Counted from the stretch's first letter, positions 17,853-28,228 are shown. The stretch is 51,085 bases of DNA from Mesorhizobium sp. (GCF_004962925.1 NZ_SUEO01000016.1:1-51085), one strand, 5' to 3'. Notes: generated from the sequence alone by a model not told the origin. Numbers and translations are program-made.

Positions 17853-18632
17853 TCACTCTTCAGCCAGAGTTCCTTCCGCGAGAAGATCGTTGACCTTGTA
17901 GGCGACTTCCGTGCGGTTGGTCGCCTTCAGCTTCTTCATGATATTTCGGATGTGGACCTTCACGGTGCTTTCGCGCAGATTCAGTTCGTAGGCGATGATC
18001 TTATTCGCCTTGCCGCGCCGGAGCGCTTGCGCAACCTCGGCCTGCCTGAGCGTGAATATGCCTGTCAAAGGCTGCGTGTCGCGGCTGCCCGAATCTATCA
18101 GGTGCCGCATGGAAAGGACACTGCTTGCCGGCACGAAGATGCCTCCCGCTGCCGCAAGGTTGATCGCCTCGACACAGACATCGATGCCGACCGAGGTCGG
18201 AATGTAGCCACGTGCGCCGCATTCGAGAGCGGTCAGTATCTGCGCGAGGTCTTCGGTGTCGGCCAGGATGACCAAAGGGACTGATTTGAACTCGGACGAA
18301 ATATGACTGATCTCGTCTGCGATGCCATGATCGGTGACGTTCCGGCCGCCAAGGTTGAAGAGTATGGCTGCAAGGGGAGGGGCCGAGCCCTTCTTCATGC
18401 GCCATTCATCGATTGAACCCATGGCGGCGACCTCCATGCGGAGTTCGTGGTCCACGAGAGCCGAGGCGAGACACTCGCGGTCTAGGGCCCTTCCGTCCAG
18501 GATGAGGAGGCATTCCTTGCCTGGTTGTCCGCGGACGCTTTCCGTTCCGCTGCACGGAACTCCTGACCGATCGGCCGAAGCGGAATTATGCAGTCCTGCT
18601 GTGGAACCCATACCGATACCACTCCTTCCCAT
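17853..18632 (-). CDS. LuxR-family regulator with degenerate receiver
   Basis: FTLRQAEVAQALRRGKANKIIAYELNLRESTVKVHIRNIMKKLKATNRTEVAYKVN HTH. Confidence 0.88.
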   Translation of the reverse strand: MGRSGIGMGSTAGLHNSASADRSGVPCSGTESVRGQPGKECLLILDGRALDRECLASALVDHELRMEVAAMGSIDEWRMKKGSAPPLAAILFNLGGRNVTDHGIADEISHISSEFKSVPLVILADTEDLAQILTALECGARGYIPTSVGIDVCVEAINLAAAGGIFVPASSVLSMRHLIDSGSRDTQPLTGIFTLRQAEVAQALRRGKANKIIAYELNLRESTVKVHIRNIMKKLKATNRTEVAYKVNDLLAEGTLAEE

Positions 18633-19376
18633 ACAGCCGCCTCGCGGCGACTGATTAGTCTCCTCGTTTCCAGCATTTGAAAGTTTGATTCCCAGCCCTT
18701 ATGAGAGCTTAAGGCTCGATGCCCCGCTTTGAGTCTCTAGCAGTTCTTCGCTCCCCCTCTCAGCGAGAACAGCTTGGGCAGTGTAAGGTCTATTTATAAG
18801 CAGTCTCTAACATAGGTTGTTTTTTCGGTAATTTCGCCGCAAACGGACGCCAAGCTAGAACCCCAGGGCGCGGGAATCTGCCTGAAGACGCAGGGATGGG
18901 ATGGCTTAGTCATCTCAAGCCGCTGGCAGTCGAACGACCATCGGGTAGTGCCTGCGGCGATTGCAGCGATAGACGAGGATTCCTTAAGGTGGTGGTTGGC
19001 ATGGTCAGGTCGCAGCGCTTTGATATCGGTTGCCCAACGCTTAGGTGCTAGAACACCCGGTGGATCTGCCGCGGTATGTGAAGCACCTGTACTTATTCGG
19101 CAGCACGCTCTCGTCGCGCGATAGGCCTGTCGCCGTCGGTCATGATGATCGGGCCTTTTTGCCTATTGCTCAACACGAACGAGGTTGAGTTCCGCTCGGC
19201 CCGTCCTTCGCCGCAAGCCGGATGCGAATACCGTGTGGTCGAGATATACCATGGCCCCGCCAGGCCGCGCACGACCAGTCGTCCGGAAGAATTGGCTGGA
19301 ACTGTTCCGGCGACGGCGAAGGTTCCAGCGGAAAATTTGCTGATGGCTCATGCGCTGCCGCTCTAGGAGATGGCCG

Positions 19377-20093
19377 CTACCTGAGATACTCGTTGTCAAA
19401 TCCGGCTATTTCGACCAGCTTCTTGCGGTTGATCACCTGTACATGGCCCGCCTTGAAAGAGACGAGATCGGCCTTGCGGAGTTCGCTCAACGTTCGGTTG
19501 ACGTGAACGGTGGTCATTCCAAGAATGTCGGCCAGTTCATATTGCGTAAGGGGACACTCATATCTCCCATGGGCCGACAAGCCAACCACGGAGAGCCTCT
19601 CCTCCAACTCGAGCAGGAAATGGGCGGTGCGGCTCATCGCGTTCCGCCGCCCGGTATTCATGAGATGTTCGGCAAGGATGGCGTTCAGGCGGGCCAGGGA
19701 GCAAGCGATCTTCTTCCCAAGGCTGCCTTCCGACAAGATGGCCTCGATCAGTTCCTTACTGGAAATTTCATAAACAGTTAGTTCGGTTATGGACGCCAGC
19801 GATGCTAAACGTGGTCCGTTCACAGAACGGAAACCGACAATGTCCCCCGTGAGGGGAGTGTCAATGATCTGCCGTTCTCCGTCCGGTAGCCCGTGGTAAA
19901 GGATGGCCCAACCCGATTTTACGATGAATATCTCATCGTTATCGTCATCCTGGCGGCCTATCACCGAATGGGGTTTGTAGATTTTTGCGGTAACACCGAG
20001 AAAATCGTTGTTCCCCCAATCCTTCGTCGACAATGTCCCCCCTATGGGATGCGAGCGCATGAACTGCCATAGTGTCCGCATGAAGAATCGCAA
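19377..20093 (-). CDS. Crp/Fnr family transcriptional regulator
   Basis: cNMP-binding-like fold; CPLTQYELADILGMTTVHVNRTLSELRKADLV HTH. Confidence 0.9.
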   Translation of the reverse strand: MRFFMRTLWQFMRSHPIGGTLSTKDWGNNDFLGVTAKIYKPHSVIGRQDDDNDEIFIVKSGWAILYHGLPDGERQIIDTPLTGDIVGFRSVNGPRLASLASITELTVYEISSKELIEAILSEGSLGKKIACSLARLNAILAEHLMNTGRRNAMSRTAHFLLELEERLSVVGLSAHGRYECPLTQYELADILGMTTVHVNRTLSELRKADLVSFKAGHVQVINRKKLVEIAGFDNEYLR

Positions 20094-20467
20094 GCTTGCT
20101 TCTATTTCCGCACAACTACAATAATTGTCCCCGGACGAGTTCGACAGAACGACCTCCTACCGTAGGGGCAGGCTGGCCTACTGTCCTCGTCTGTTTGAAT
20201 GAGGCAAATTGCGCTTAAATCAAGGTGTTGCAGGCATCAGGCGGTTAAGTATCCCGGCTTGTCTCGGGACACTCGCTCTTTGCTCGCTCGGCGGCGTGGC
20301 GGTTGCCGGCGCACTAGATGCGGCCAATAATATGCCGTTCTATACCGATGTCATCATGAAACGCTGAAGCCGATGCCTGAGTTCAAGACAGTGTTCATGG
20401 CAATGCTGCAAGAAAAGGGCCGGCTGACACAACCCCTCGACGGGCCGCGAAGTAGCAGGATCTATCA

Positions 20468-21157
20468 CTACTCAGTCAGCCTGCCGCTGCGGTGCCCGAG
20501 CGCCTGCTTCGCAGCATACATGGTCGGCGAGCGCTTGCCGGGAAGGTTAGCCTCAAGAACAAGTTGTTCGACAAAACCCTGGTTCATTTCGAACTCGACG
20601 CATTGGTCAAGCTTATCGACAATCCAGACCCTGTAATAGTCTTTCTTAAGATCATATCCGGAATCATCGCTGGGTATCTTTAGCGGAGGCGCCGGTATCA
20701 ACATAATCTTTGGTTTTGGCAGATCGTATGTGTGTCCCTCATACGCGTATCCAAAAATTATTCCAGAGCTAAATTTCTTCGCATTTATCTTTTTTTTTGG
20801 ATCTATGTCGATTGCGCTTAACATCAGCATATAATTATCAAATATAGATTTAATAAAAACGTAAGAGCTGTCTGGCTTATTGTCTCCTTGATTGTCAAAC
20901 ATGGTTCTTATCAATTTTAGCAACTCGTCATCATTATTGTCAGGAGCGCTTTCTGCCAATTTTGAAAAAGTTATGGCGTACTGGCCCTCTTTTACAATAG
21001 TGTTTATATCGCCAAATTCATTTTTGTCTTCTGGCTTTGGTAGTCCAGGAACCCCGTAGAGCCGCACCTGCGTTGCATTGAATGCTCCGTGCACATCGGT
21101 CGTCGCAGTCGTATATGTGGGACGGTGATAGTCGTCGCTCATGTTGGTCCTCCTCAC
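20468..21157 (-). CDS. hypothetical protein (229 aa), AT-rich gene, last gene of the YcaO-TfuA set
   Basis: Ends 14 bp before the metallopeptidase stop, same strand; sequence MSDDYHRPTYTTATTDVHGAFNATQVRLYGVPGLPK..; no family recognised. Confidence 0.7.
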   Translation of the reverse strand: MRRTNMSDDYHRPTYTTATTDVHGAFNATQVRLYGVPGLPKPEDKNEFGDINTIVKEGQYAITFSKLAESAPDNNDDELLKLIRTMFDNQGDNKPDSSYVFIKSIFDNYMLMLSAIDIDPKKKINAKKFSSGIIFGYAYEGHTYDLPKPKIMLIPAPPLKIPSDDSGYDLKKDYYRVWIVDKLDQCVEFEMNQGFVEQLVLEANLPGKRSPTMYAAKQALGHRSGRLTE

Positions 21158-21170
21158 TTTGACATTCAGT

Positions 21171-22370
21171 TCATGAGATTTCTCGCCACCTGAAATTTTC
21201 CTCGAACTTAGCGCCCAGCGCCGGCGCGATGCGACCGCCAGCTTCGGTTACGGCAATCGCGGCATTCTCAAATGTCAGATCGTCAGCTTCGAGGCTGGAC
21301 CAGGTCCGGGCGAGGGCCAGCGCCACATCGTCACGCGCCCGGGTAAGCGCGCTCTTGAACAGGAACGGCCTGGCACGGAAGGCCAGCGCCGTGAAATCCG
21401 AGATGCGGTGCATGGCGGCCTCGTCGATATCCCTGATGTCGATATCGAGAAGCCGTTCGTCGGCTAGTCCATCACCCACGAGATTCGCGTGGTAGGTGTC
21501 TACGATCGTATCGAATACCGCCCCAGTGAAGGGCCGCGACCTGTCATGGATTTCGTCGGAGACTTCAGACATGCGGCGCGAATTGCTGGCGAGGCGAATC
21601 TGCCGGTCGCCGATCAGTTCGGCAATGCGGTTGAGCTCGTTCATGACGAGGAGGTTGCCGTTGCAGTGGCGCAGCAGCCGGTCGAGACCGCTGTCGAAAT
21701 GCAGGAAGGACAGAAGCGACGTTATGTCGGCGCTCGCCTCATGGAACGACGCGAAGTCGCCGGTCTTCAATCCATTTGCCGGCACCCCAAAAAGGGAAAA
21801 CAGAATCGCATGGCCGACCTCGTGCGCAATCGTATCGAAGTTGAGGGCATAGGGATAATTTCGACCGTCGGGCGCCCTGTCCGCGCCGAGTTCCAGATAA
21901 CCGTAGCCAGACTGGGCGTTGTTCCAGTCGACCCACGGAATGATCTCCAGCCGCTCATAGGTTTCGGCGAAGTACCAGGTAATCGGCCGCCCAAGGTAGC
22001 TTTCCCAGATGTCCAGGACCCGGCTGACTGCCCCGAAGGCGTGTGCCGCCAGGAACTGACGTGAATTCAATGAAATCTGGTCGAAGTGACCGTCGTAGGC
22101 GGGTTCCGCCGGCGGGAAGACCTCGCCAACGAAGGGCGGCAGATAGGGATACTCGTAAGGTTCCTTGTCGAGGAGCGGATCGCGGACATAGATGCGATGG
22201 TCCTCCGGACCGGGGCGTAACCGGCCCGGCGGGGTCGATATCCAGACGGTCTCGGGCGTGCCGTAATCGGCAAGGTGGGGCACCTGCGGAAATAGCAGGA
22301 AGCGCGTGCCGACGGAGCGACTTTCGTCGTTGGATCGATCGAGCGTTCCTAGTAGCTCAGCCCCTCTCAT
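21171..22370 (-). CDS. gluzincin-type (M4-like) zinc metallopeptidase
   Basis: FDTIAHEVGHAILFSLFGVPANGLKTGDFASFHEASADITSLL (HExxH plus downstream Glu). Confidence 0.8.
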   Translation of the reverse strand: MRGAELLGTLDRSNDESRSVGTRFLLFPQVPHLADYGTPETVWISTPPGRLRPGPEDHRIYVRDPLLDKEPYEYPYLPPFVGEVFPPAEPAYDGHFDQISLNSRQFLAAHAFGAVSRVLDIWESYLGRPITWYFAETYERLEIIPWVDWNNAQSGYGYLELGADRAPDGRNYPYALNFDTIAHEVGHAILFSLFGVPANGLKTGDFASFHEASADITSLLSFLHFDSGLDRLLRHCNGNLLVMNELNRIAELIGDRQIRLASNSRRMSEVSDEIHDRSRPFTGAVFDTIVDTYHANLVGDGLADERLLDIDIRDIDEAAMHRISDFTALAFRARPFLFKSALTRARDDVALALARTWSSLEADDLTFENAAIAVTEAGGRIAPALGAKFEENFRWREIS

Positions 22371-22434
22371 TTTAATACATTAGCAAAATCTTACGTATTG
22401 TAAATTGAGATTGAGAATTCTCGCCCTGATGCTT

Positions 22435-23175
22435 TCAAATCTCTAACCCGGCTTCGTCGAGATCCTTAAAGAAAGCCGCCGTCAATTGGAAATCTGGCAG
22501 GGGTGCGGGCTCCTTGAATAAACCGTGATGCAATAGCCGAAGTGCATCACGCGCATCCTGCTTCTTTTGCTGAACGAAAGTTGCGGCGAGGATCTCCTGA
22601 TATTTCTCGACAACGAGATCACCTTCGCATGACAAGGCGTCAACGACGATGCGGGCGAGCGTGCGCTCGCGAAAATTGAGAGCTTGCGCGGCGCGCTCCA
22701 GGCTGGTTCGGTATTCAGCCGAAATGATGCCTCGACGGCAGGCCCCGCGAACCGTCATGCGAAGATCGATCAGCGCGTGGGTTATGGACGCGGAGTTTAC
22801 CTCCCATGGTCCGTGCAGCACGGCCACTGCATCGTCAGGCGCAAACGCAAAACGACGATACCACCGGTAGATGAGCCCCACTCCCTGCATGTATGGAAAA
22901 AGTTCCGCAGCGCGAAGAGCCCCCATGCTCGCTGCGCCTATTACCGGAACACCTTTCGCTATTGCCCAAAGGATTTCCTTGTGCCTGACCGCCGGCTCCG
23001 ACTGAAAGCCGCCGTCAATGATGACTATCGCACTCGGATCAAAATGCTGCACAGCCGCAATGATCGAACCCTGCACAGCCGGCGGAAGGCAGATCGCCTC
23101 CACCACTTCCAGCACTTCGCCCTGTGACAGGGTGGGACCGGCGAAGACCAGCTTGGGACGCATATGCCTAGCCAT
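22435..23175 (-). CDS. TfuA-like protein
   Basis: VFAGPTLSQGEV..; IVIIDGGFQSEPAVRHKEILWAIAKGVPVIGAASMGALRAAELFPYMQGVG; typical TfuA core; overlaps the ycaO stop. Confidence 0.9.
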   Translation of the reverse strand: MARHMRPKLVFAGPTLSQGEVLEVVEAICLPPAVQGSIIAAVQHFDPSAIVIIDGGFQSEPAVRHKEILWAIAKGVPVIGAASMGALRAAELFPYMQGVGLIYRWYRRFAFAPDDAVAVLHGPWEVNSASITHALIDLRMTVRGACRRGIISAEYRTSLERAAQALNFRERTLARIVVDALSCEGDLVVEKYQEILAATFVQQKKQDARDALRLLHHGLFKEPAPLPDFQLTAAFFKDLDEAGLEI

Positions 23176-24325
23176 GCAACAGCGGCGTTAAGGCTGGTAT
23201 GACGATCCTGACGACCGACAGGTCGCCGAGCGGTCTCGTATCGAGCTGAATCATGTACACTGTATCGATTCCTGCGCCCTCGATCTGTGCGAGAAGAGCG
23301 GACATCCTATTTCCCGCGCTGGTGTAATTCTGCCCGGCAATCGCATGGAAATGTACGTCACGAGGGCCGTCGGACAGGAGACGTCGGTGCGCCGCAATTT
23401 TTTGCCAGTCGGGATATTTTGGATAGGACGCACGCGTCAGGTCATCACGGGCGCCGGAGATCGCCGTCAGTCGCGACTGCGCCGCCTCGTAGATTGCGTG
23501 AACGATCGCGGACGCGGCATCGAAACCTGCAGCCGAGCCCTCTGCCGGATGGTGAAGAATTGCAGTTTCCGGCGGCCGATCCTCCATGAGATGGCACCAG
23601 ATCACCGGTAGTCCCAGCGGTGAGGGGGCGTGCCAAAGCCCCACCAGCAGGCCTTTGGCTTCCAGGCTTTCGAGAAGGCTCGCAACTGTCGGATGGTCGA
23701 TCGTTCTCGGGTCAATTCGACGGCGCTGGAAAAAGCCATGGATTCGCTCCGCCCGCGTGAGTGCGTCGCGCTCGATGCATTCCATTATCCCGTGCAGGAT
23801 AGAGTCCGTTTCCTCGAAGGAGGCCGCCAGGCCGGACGTCGATGAAGCGAAGATTTCCTCATGGGGCCGCGGCGGGAACACGTAGGCAGTGTGTACAAGC
23901 TCGAATGGGACCCAATCCTGCAGACCACCCTTGAGGATATTCTCGGCATGAATCCAAGCAATCTTCCTGCTGCGCCAGCCCGGGTCGACACCAGGCTGGA
24001 GATGGGCTTCGAATCTTTCAGGAGGAATATTCAGGGAGTCTGCGGAGGCCGCGATGGGGTCGTAGTGCGCCAAGCGCTCGGCAAAGTAGGACTCTGCGGC
24101 CTCGAGAATGGCCGATACCGCAGCTTCGGTTCTGGTCGGCCCCTTGCCTTGCGAAACGGAATTTAAAAGGGAGAAAGGCCTGACCGCCTGAACCACGGGT
24201 ATGTCGAGCACGTCGAGACCTGTGATGTCTGCAATCCGTGTGATGCCCAAGAGCTCGCGCATCGTCATTAGCCGCATGAGTGCTTCGCGCGGCTGCGGAC
24301 CCGAGCGCTCGTATCGTTCCAGCAT
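23168..24325 (-). CDS. YcaO-domain protein
   Basis: QGKGPTRTEAAVSAILEAAESYFAE; SILHGIMECIERDALTR; ASAIVHAIYEAAQSRLTAISGARDDL. Confidence 0.93.
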   Translation of the reverse strand: MLERYERSGPQPREALMRLMTMRELLGITRIADITGLDVLDIPVVQAVRPFSLLNSVSQGKGPTRTEAAVSAILEAAESYFAERLAHYDPIAASADSLNIPPERFEAHLQPGVDPGWRSRKIAWIHAENILKGGLQDWVPFELVHTAYVFPPRPHEEIFASSTSGLAASFEETDSILHGIMECIERDALTRAERIHGFFQRRRIDPRTIDHPTVASLLESLEAKGLLVGLWHAPSPLGLPVIWCHLMEDRPPETAILHHPAEGSAAGFDAASAIVHAIYEAAQSRLTAISGARDDLTRASYPKYPDWQKIAAHRRLLSDGPRDVHFHAIAGQNYTSAGNRMSALLAQIEGAGIDTVYMIQLDTRPLGDLSVVRIVIPALTPLLHG

Positions 24326-24355
24326 GGAGGCTCCCTGATGTCCCAGCCGCGCGGG

Positions 24356-27300
24356 CTAGTGGCGCAGGCTCGGTTCTCGATTGACGAACAGCGCCGCGCC
24401 TTGCTCGATGGCGGATTTCGCCAGGTCGACGCGACTGCTGTACTGCCGGGATAGTTCCTCTGATACGCCCCATGTCCTGAGCATCTCGTATGCATTGACC
24501 AGGATTGGCACCGCGTTTTGCTCATCAGCGGTAGCCAGGCTTTTGGAGAGCGCGGCAACAACATCCGTGCCTGAGGAACCTGTAAGTAGGAGGAGATGGG
24601 CCTTTCGCCGATAGAGTTCGGCGAGCCAAGAAAGACTGCCACCTGCTTCGGCTTCCGCAACAGCGGAAGAGACAAGCGCAAGGGCCTCTTCAGTCTCGCC
24701 TGTCCGGGCCAGAAGCTCCGCCAGCATGCCGTAGTAGACAGGATAGTCTTCCGGCGTCTGGAGTTCGCCGTGGATCGCGAGACCCTCCTTGATCTGGTCC
24801 CTGCCTTGCTCTACCCGAGCAGCATTTCCTTCGCACCAGCCTTCGAGAATTTGTGCCAAGGCGGCAAGGGAGGGCAGATGGTGGCGCTTCGTCAATTCGC
24901 GGATATCGGCGATGACCCCCCGGAGCGCCGAGAAATCGCGGCGATAGCAATCAAGCATCGCTTCGTTGATATAGACATGGGCGATACTCCCAACATGCGC
25001 CGTTTGCATTGCCCAGCGCCTGGCTTCAGCCAACGACCGAACCGCGCTTGCGGCCCGGCCGGTAAACCATTGAGAGAGACCCCTGTGCGACAGGCCGCAG
25101 ACCCTGGCGTCATGGCCGCCGAACAGAGTGGCATTCCCTGGCCTTTGGCCCGTCCCATAGAGCGCAAGTCCTTCGTCGACCGCCGCGATGCAGTTCTTGT
25201 GATGTCCAAGATTGAATTCGATTGCCCAAACGCAGTGTCTGGCCTGAAACTGCACTTCGGGGTCGTCGACATCCCTCAGGTCGGTGAGGACGGTCCGTGC
25301 GCGTTCCCCGTCGATGGTGGAGTCGGTGAACCACCAACCCCAGTAGATCGGAAACCACTTCGCACGCTCGGCGAGTGGCCGGCGCCTGGCGATCTCTACC
25401 CCGTCCTCGTAAAGTTTGCGGGCCGGCAGCGAGTTTGGACCTTCCGTGGCTGTAAGTATCGGCCCGAGCGGCATCATCGCGGCGAGGCGCAAAACATCCT
25501 GCTTGTCCGGCCTTCTCACTCGCTGGCAAAGGGTCATGGCATGGTCGAGAATCTGTCTCGCCTCAGCCATTGCAGAGCGGACGTAACTTTCCCGGCCGGC
25601 TGCGATGAACTGATCGATCGCTTCCTCGATAAGGCCAGCGCGTTCAGCATGTTCTGCCAGTTCAGCCGTACCCAGCCACGGGGCCAGATTTCGGTCGCAG
25701 CCGACAGCGGAGAAAAGCGACTGATGGAGGGCCTGCCGTCTCCTCCGCAGCAATGCATTGTAGATTGTCTCCCGGATCAGGGCATGACGAAATCCATAGT
25801 CGGGCTCGCCGGAAGGCCTGACCCGGATCAGGAATCCCGCCTCGATGAGGGTGTCCAGTGCATTCCCGATCGTCTCGTCACTGTATTCCGGCAACAGCTT
25901 CTGGAGCAATTCCAGATTGAAACGATTGCCGGCGACGGCGGCCGCTCGTGCCACATCCTTTGCAGGGCCCAAGGCTTCCAGCCTGGCTTGAAGGATGCCT
26001 TCAAACACCGATATTCGGCTTGATGAGCCGGCTGGCGCAATGCGATCCGTTATGGAGGCTGCATTCTCGGCGATCCATTGGCAGATTTCCTCGATGAAAA
26101 GAGGCACGCCCCCGGTTACCTCCTCCACCATGCTAATGAGTTCCGAATGCGCGGCTGACCCGATTTCCGGCCGCATGGCCATGATCGCCTGTCGCGTTTC
26201 CTCGCGATCGAGCGGCTTCAGAGTAATATGCGGCAAGTCCCGGAACCCTGAATAAGTCCCAGGTCGCGCAGTCATTATGAGAAGCACGGGCACCCTATGG
26301 ATGAAGAGTGCAAGTTCCGCCAGCAATTGCCTCGACGTGAGGTCGATCCAATGTATGTCTTCGACAACCAGGATGAGTGGTCCGCGTTCGCATATGGCTT
26401 CTATGCTTTTGCGAACTGCCCAGGCGGCTTTCTCCCGGATGACCTTGAGATCAGCCTCCTTCAGAGCGGGATTCGACCCTTCAGCCCCAAGTAGAAACGA
26501 GAAGATGTCGACCACTTCGTCATCGTGAACGCTTTGATTTGCGAAGACCTCCGCTACGTCTGAAGTCTCCAGCCGACCCTCTTTGCCAGCCAGGTCACTC
26601 CGAACATTTTGCAGCAGAGGATAAAGGGCCGAGTGGGAGCCGCCGGGCTGACATTGGAAAAGCAGCAATTTTGCCCGCTGAAAGCGTGTCCTCTTGCGGA
26701 CTTCATAAAGCAGGCGAGACTTGCCGATACCGGCCTCACCCTGAACTAAAATGACGCCGCCCTTGCCGGCGACGGCATCATGCCAACATGCGGCGATGGT
26801 GGCCAGTTCGTCCCCACGGCCTATAAACGTATTGTTCAAGCGCCCGAAGGCGAAGAAGCGGTCAACGTCCCGCTTGTGGCTGATGGCACGCCAAGTCCGC
26901 TCCGGCTCCGCGAAACCCTTAATAACGTGAATGCCACGAAAACTGAAAACGTGGGACCGCCGCGCCAGATTTCGGGTCTCATCGGACACTAATATTGCAT
27001 CCGGCTGAGCCATAGCCTGGAGCCGCGTCGCCATGGCCAAAGCAGGGCCCGTGACACTGGCATGCGCCGGGTCACCGCCGTCCCCGTGAACGAGGGTCAT
27101 GGATGTGGCAATCCCGACCCGAACATGTAGGTCCGTATGGTCCTTCTCCAGCCCGACCCGCTTGCACGCTTCAATGATTTCGAGTCCTGCCCGGATCGCT
27201 TGCGAAGCCGCGTCCTTTGCCTCCATCTCTGCCGGAAAAAGTGCGACACCGCCGTCGCCGGCCTCGCTGTCGACAACGCCCGAGCACGATGAGATTGCCT

Positions 27301-27553
27301 GTCTTGCCGCACGCCGAAAGGCCGACATCAGTTCTTCATAGTCCTCGATATCCAGAACTGCGAGCAGGTCGGTTGATCCGACCAGATCATAACAGAGAGC
27401 TGTCATAACGCGCCGCTCGCTGCGAACGTCGGACACACTACTGTCGACCTTGCTCAGAACGCCCTTGGCAAGGGCCACGATTGGAGGCTCTACTCGACCC
27501 TTTTCCGACATGCTACGGTGCCTTGGCTGGCGGAGTGGGAGCGATACTATCAA
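24356..27553 (-). CDS. class III adenylate/guanylate cyclase domain + AAA ATPase + TPR-like regulator
   Basis: 1065 aa; MTALCYDLVGSTDLLAVLD.., GIATSMTLVHGDGG; Walker A VQGEAGIGKSRLL; Walker B LILVVEDIHWID; helical C-terminal repeats. Confidence 0.9.
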   Translation of the reverse strand: MIVSLPLRQPRHRSMSEKGRVEPPIVALAKGVLSKVDSSVSDVRSERRVMTALCYDLVGSTDLLAVLDIEDYEELMSAFRRAARQAISSCSGVVDSEAGDGGVALFPAEMEAKDAASQAIRAGLEIIEACKRVGLEKDHTDLHVRVGIATSMTLVHGDGGDPAHASVTGPALAMATRLQAMAQPDAILVSDETRNLARRSHVFSFRGIHVIKGFAEPERTWRAISHKRDVDRFFAFGRLNNTFIGRGDELATIAACWHDAVAGKGGVILVQGEAGIGKSRLLYEVRKRTRFQRAKLLLFQCQPGGSHSALYPLLQNVRSDLAGKEGRLETSDVAEVFANQSVHDDEVVDIFSFLLGAEGSNPALKEADLKVIREKAAWAVRKSIEAICERGPLILVVEDIHWIDLTSRQLLAELALFIHRVPVLLIMTARPGTYSGFRDLPHITLKPLDREETRQAIMAMRPEIGSAAHSELISMVEEVTGGVPLFIEEICQWIAENAASITDRIAPAGSSSRISVFEGILQARLEALGPAKDVARAAAVAGNRFNLELLQKLLPEYSDETIGNALDTLIEAGFLIRVRPSGEPDYGFRHALIRETIYNALLRRRRQALHQSLFSAVGCDRNLAPWLGTAELAEHAERAGLIEEAIDQFIAAGRESYVRSAMAEARQILDHAMTLCQRVRRPDKQDVLRLAAMMPLGPILTATEGPNSLPARKLYEDGVEIARRRPLAERAKWFPIYWGWWFTDSTIDGERARTVLTDLRDVDDPEVQFQARHCVWAIEFNLGHHKNCIAAVDEGLALYGTGQRPGNATLFGGHDARVCGLSHRGLSQWFTGRAASAVRSLAEARRWAMQTAHVGSIAHVYINEAMLDCYRRDFSALRGVIADIRELTKRHHLPSLAALAQILEGWCEGNAARVEQGRDQIKEGLAIHGELQTPEDYPVYYGMLAELLARTGETEEALALVSSAVAEAEAGGSLSWLAELYRRKAHLLLLTGSSGTDVVAALSKSLATADEQNAVPILVNAYEMLRTWGVSEELSRQYSSRVDLAKSAIEQGAALFVNREPSLRH

Positions 27554-27745
27554 ATGCGCTAATATTCACCAGAGCGCTCGGACGACCCTCAAGGAGAAGT
27601 TCTTCTCCGGCTCATGTCGGTGCGTGGTTACTTCTGACGCCAGACATTTCGCGCGACGGGAGGCCTCGATGGAGGTGGAAGATCATCTCGTCACTTTCCT
27701 GCAAGAGGCACACGATCGAAACGCCCCCAATGACGACCCCACCGA

Positions 27746-28228
27746 TCAGCGCTCCGAAGCGTCGTTGCGCTGCTTTCCATTCACTTCCAGATCGCGAGAC
27801 GTCAAACGCTCGCCACAAGCGCGGCAATGCACCCGCGCCACTACTTCGTGATCACACTGTCGGTGGATCAGGCGAACCGAGTCCGGTTGTCCGTCCCGAA
27901 CATGATCCTGGCCCCACTGCTTTAACGTGAGCAGTACAGGCAGAAGGGCGCGCCCTGTGGCGGTAAGCCGATATGTGTAGCGCAATGGATGATCGCTATA
28001 CGGCTCACGGTCCAGGACACCATGCTCTTCCAACTTGCGAAGCCGGACGGCGAGAATATCCCGCGCCGCTCCGGTGTTGTTGACGATCTCATTGAATTTC
28101 TGCTGCCCGTAAAGCAGCTCCCGAACGACCAGAAGACTCCAGCGATCGCCCACGACCTCAAGGGCGGCTGCGATATTGCACAGGCGTGGGGTTACATCGG
28201 TGGCCTTCGATTGCATTCCAGACCTCAT
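27746..28228 (-). CDS. HxlR-family transcriptional regulator
   Basis: CNIAAALEVVGDRWSLLVVRELLYGQQKFNEIVNNTGAARDILAVRLRKLEEHGVL; start chosen at the internal Met. Confidence 0.9.
   Translation of the reverse strand: MRSGMQSKATDVTPRLCNIAAALEVVGDRWSLLVVRELLYGQQKFNEIVNNTGAARDILAVRLRKLEEHGVLDREPYSDHPLRYTYRLTATGRALLPVLLTLKQWGQDHVRDGQPDSVRLIHRQCDHEVVARVHCRACGERLTSRDLEVNGKQRNDASER

Noticed and set aside
18880-19370. Possible IS or gene remnants
   Set aside because: No intact ORF, no terminal repeats and no recognisable transposase motif
24596-26023. 475-aa ORF on + strand
   Set aside because: Antisense to the cyclase/AAA gene; no recognisable domain
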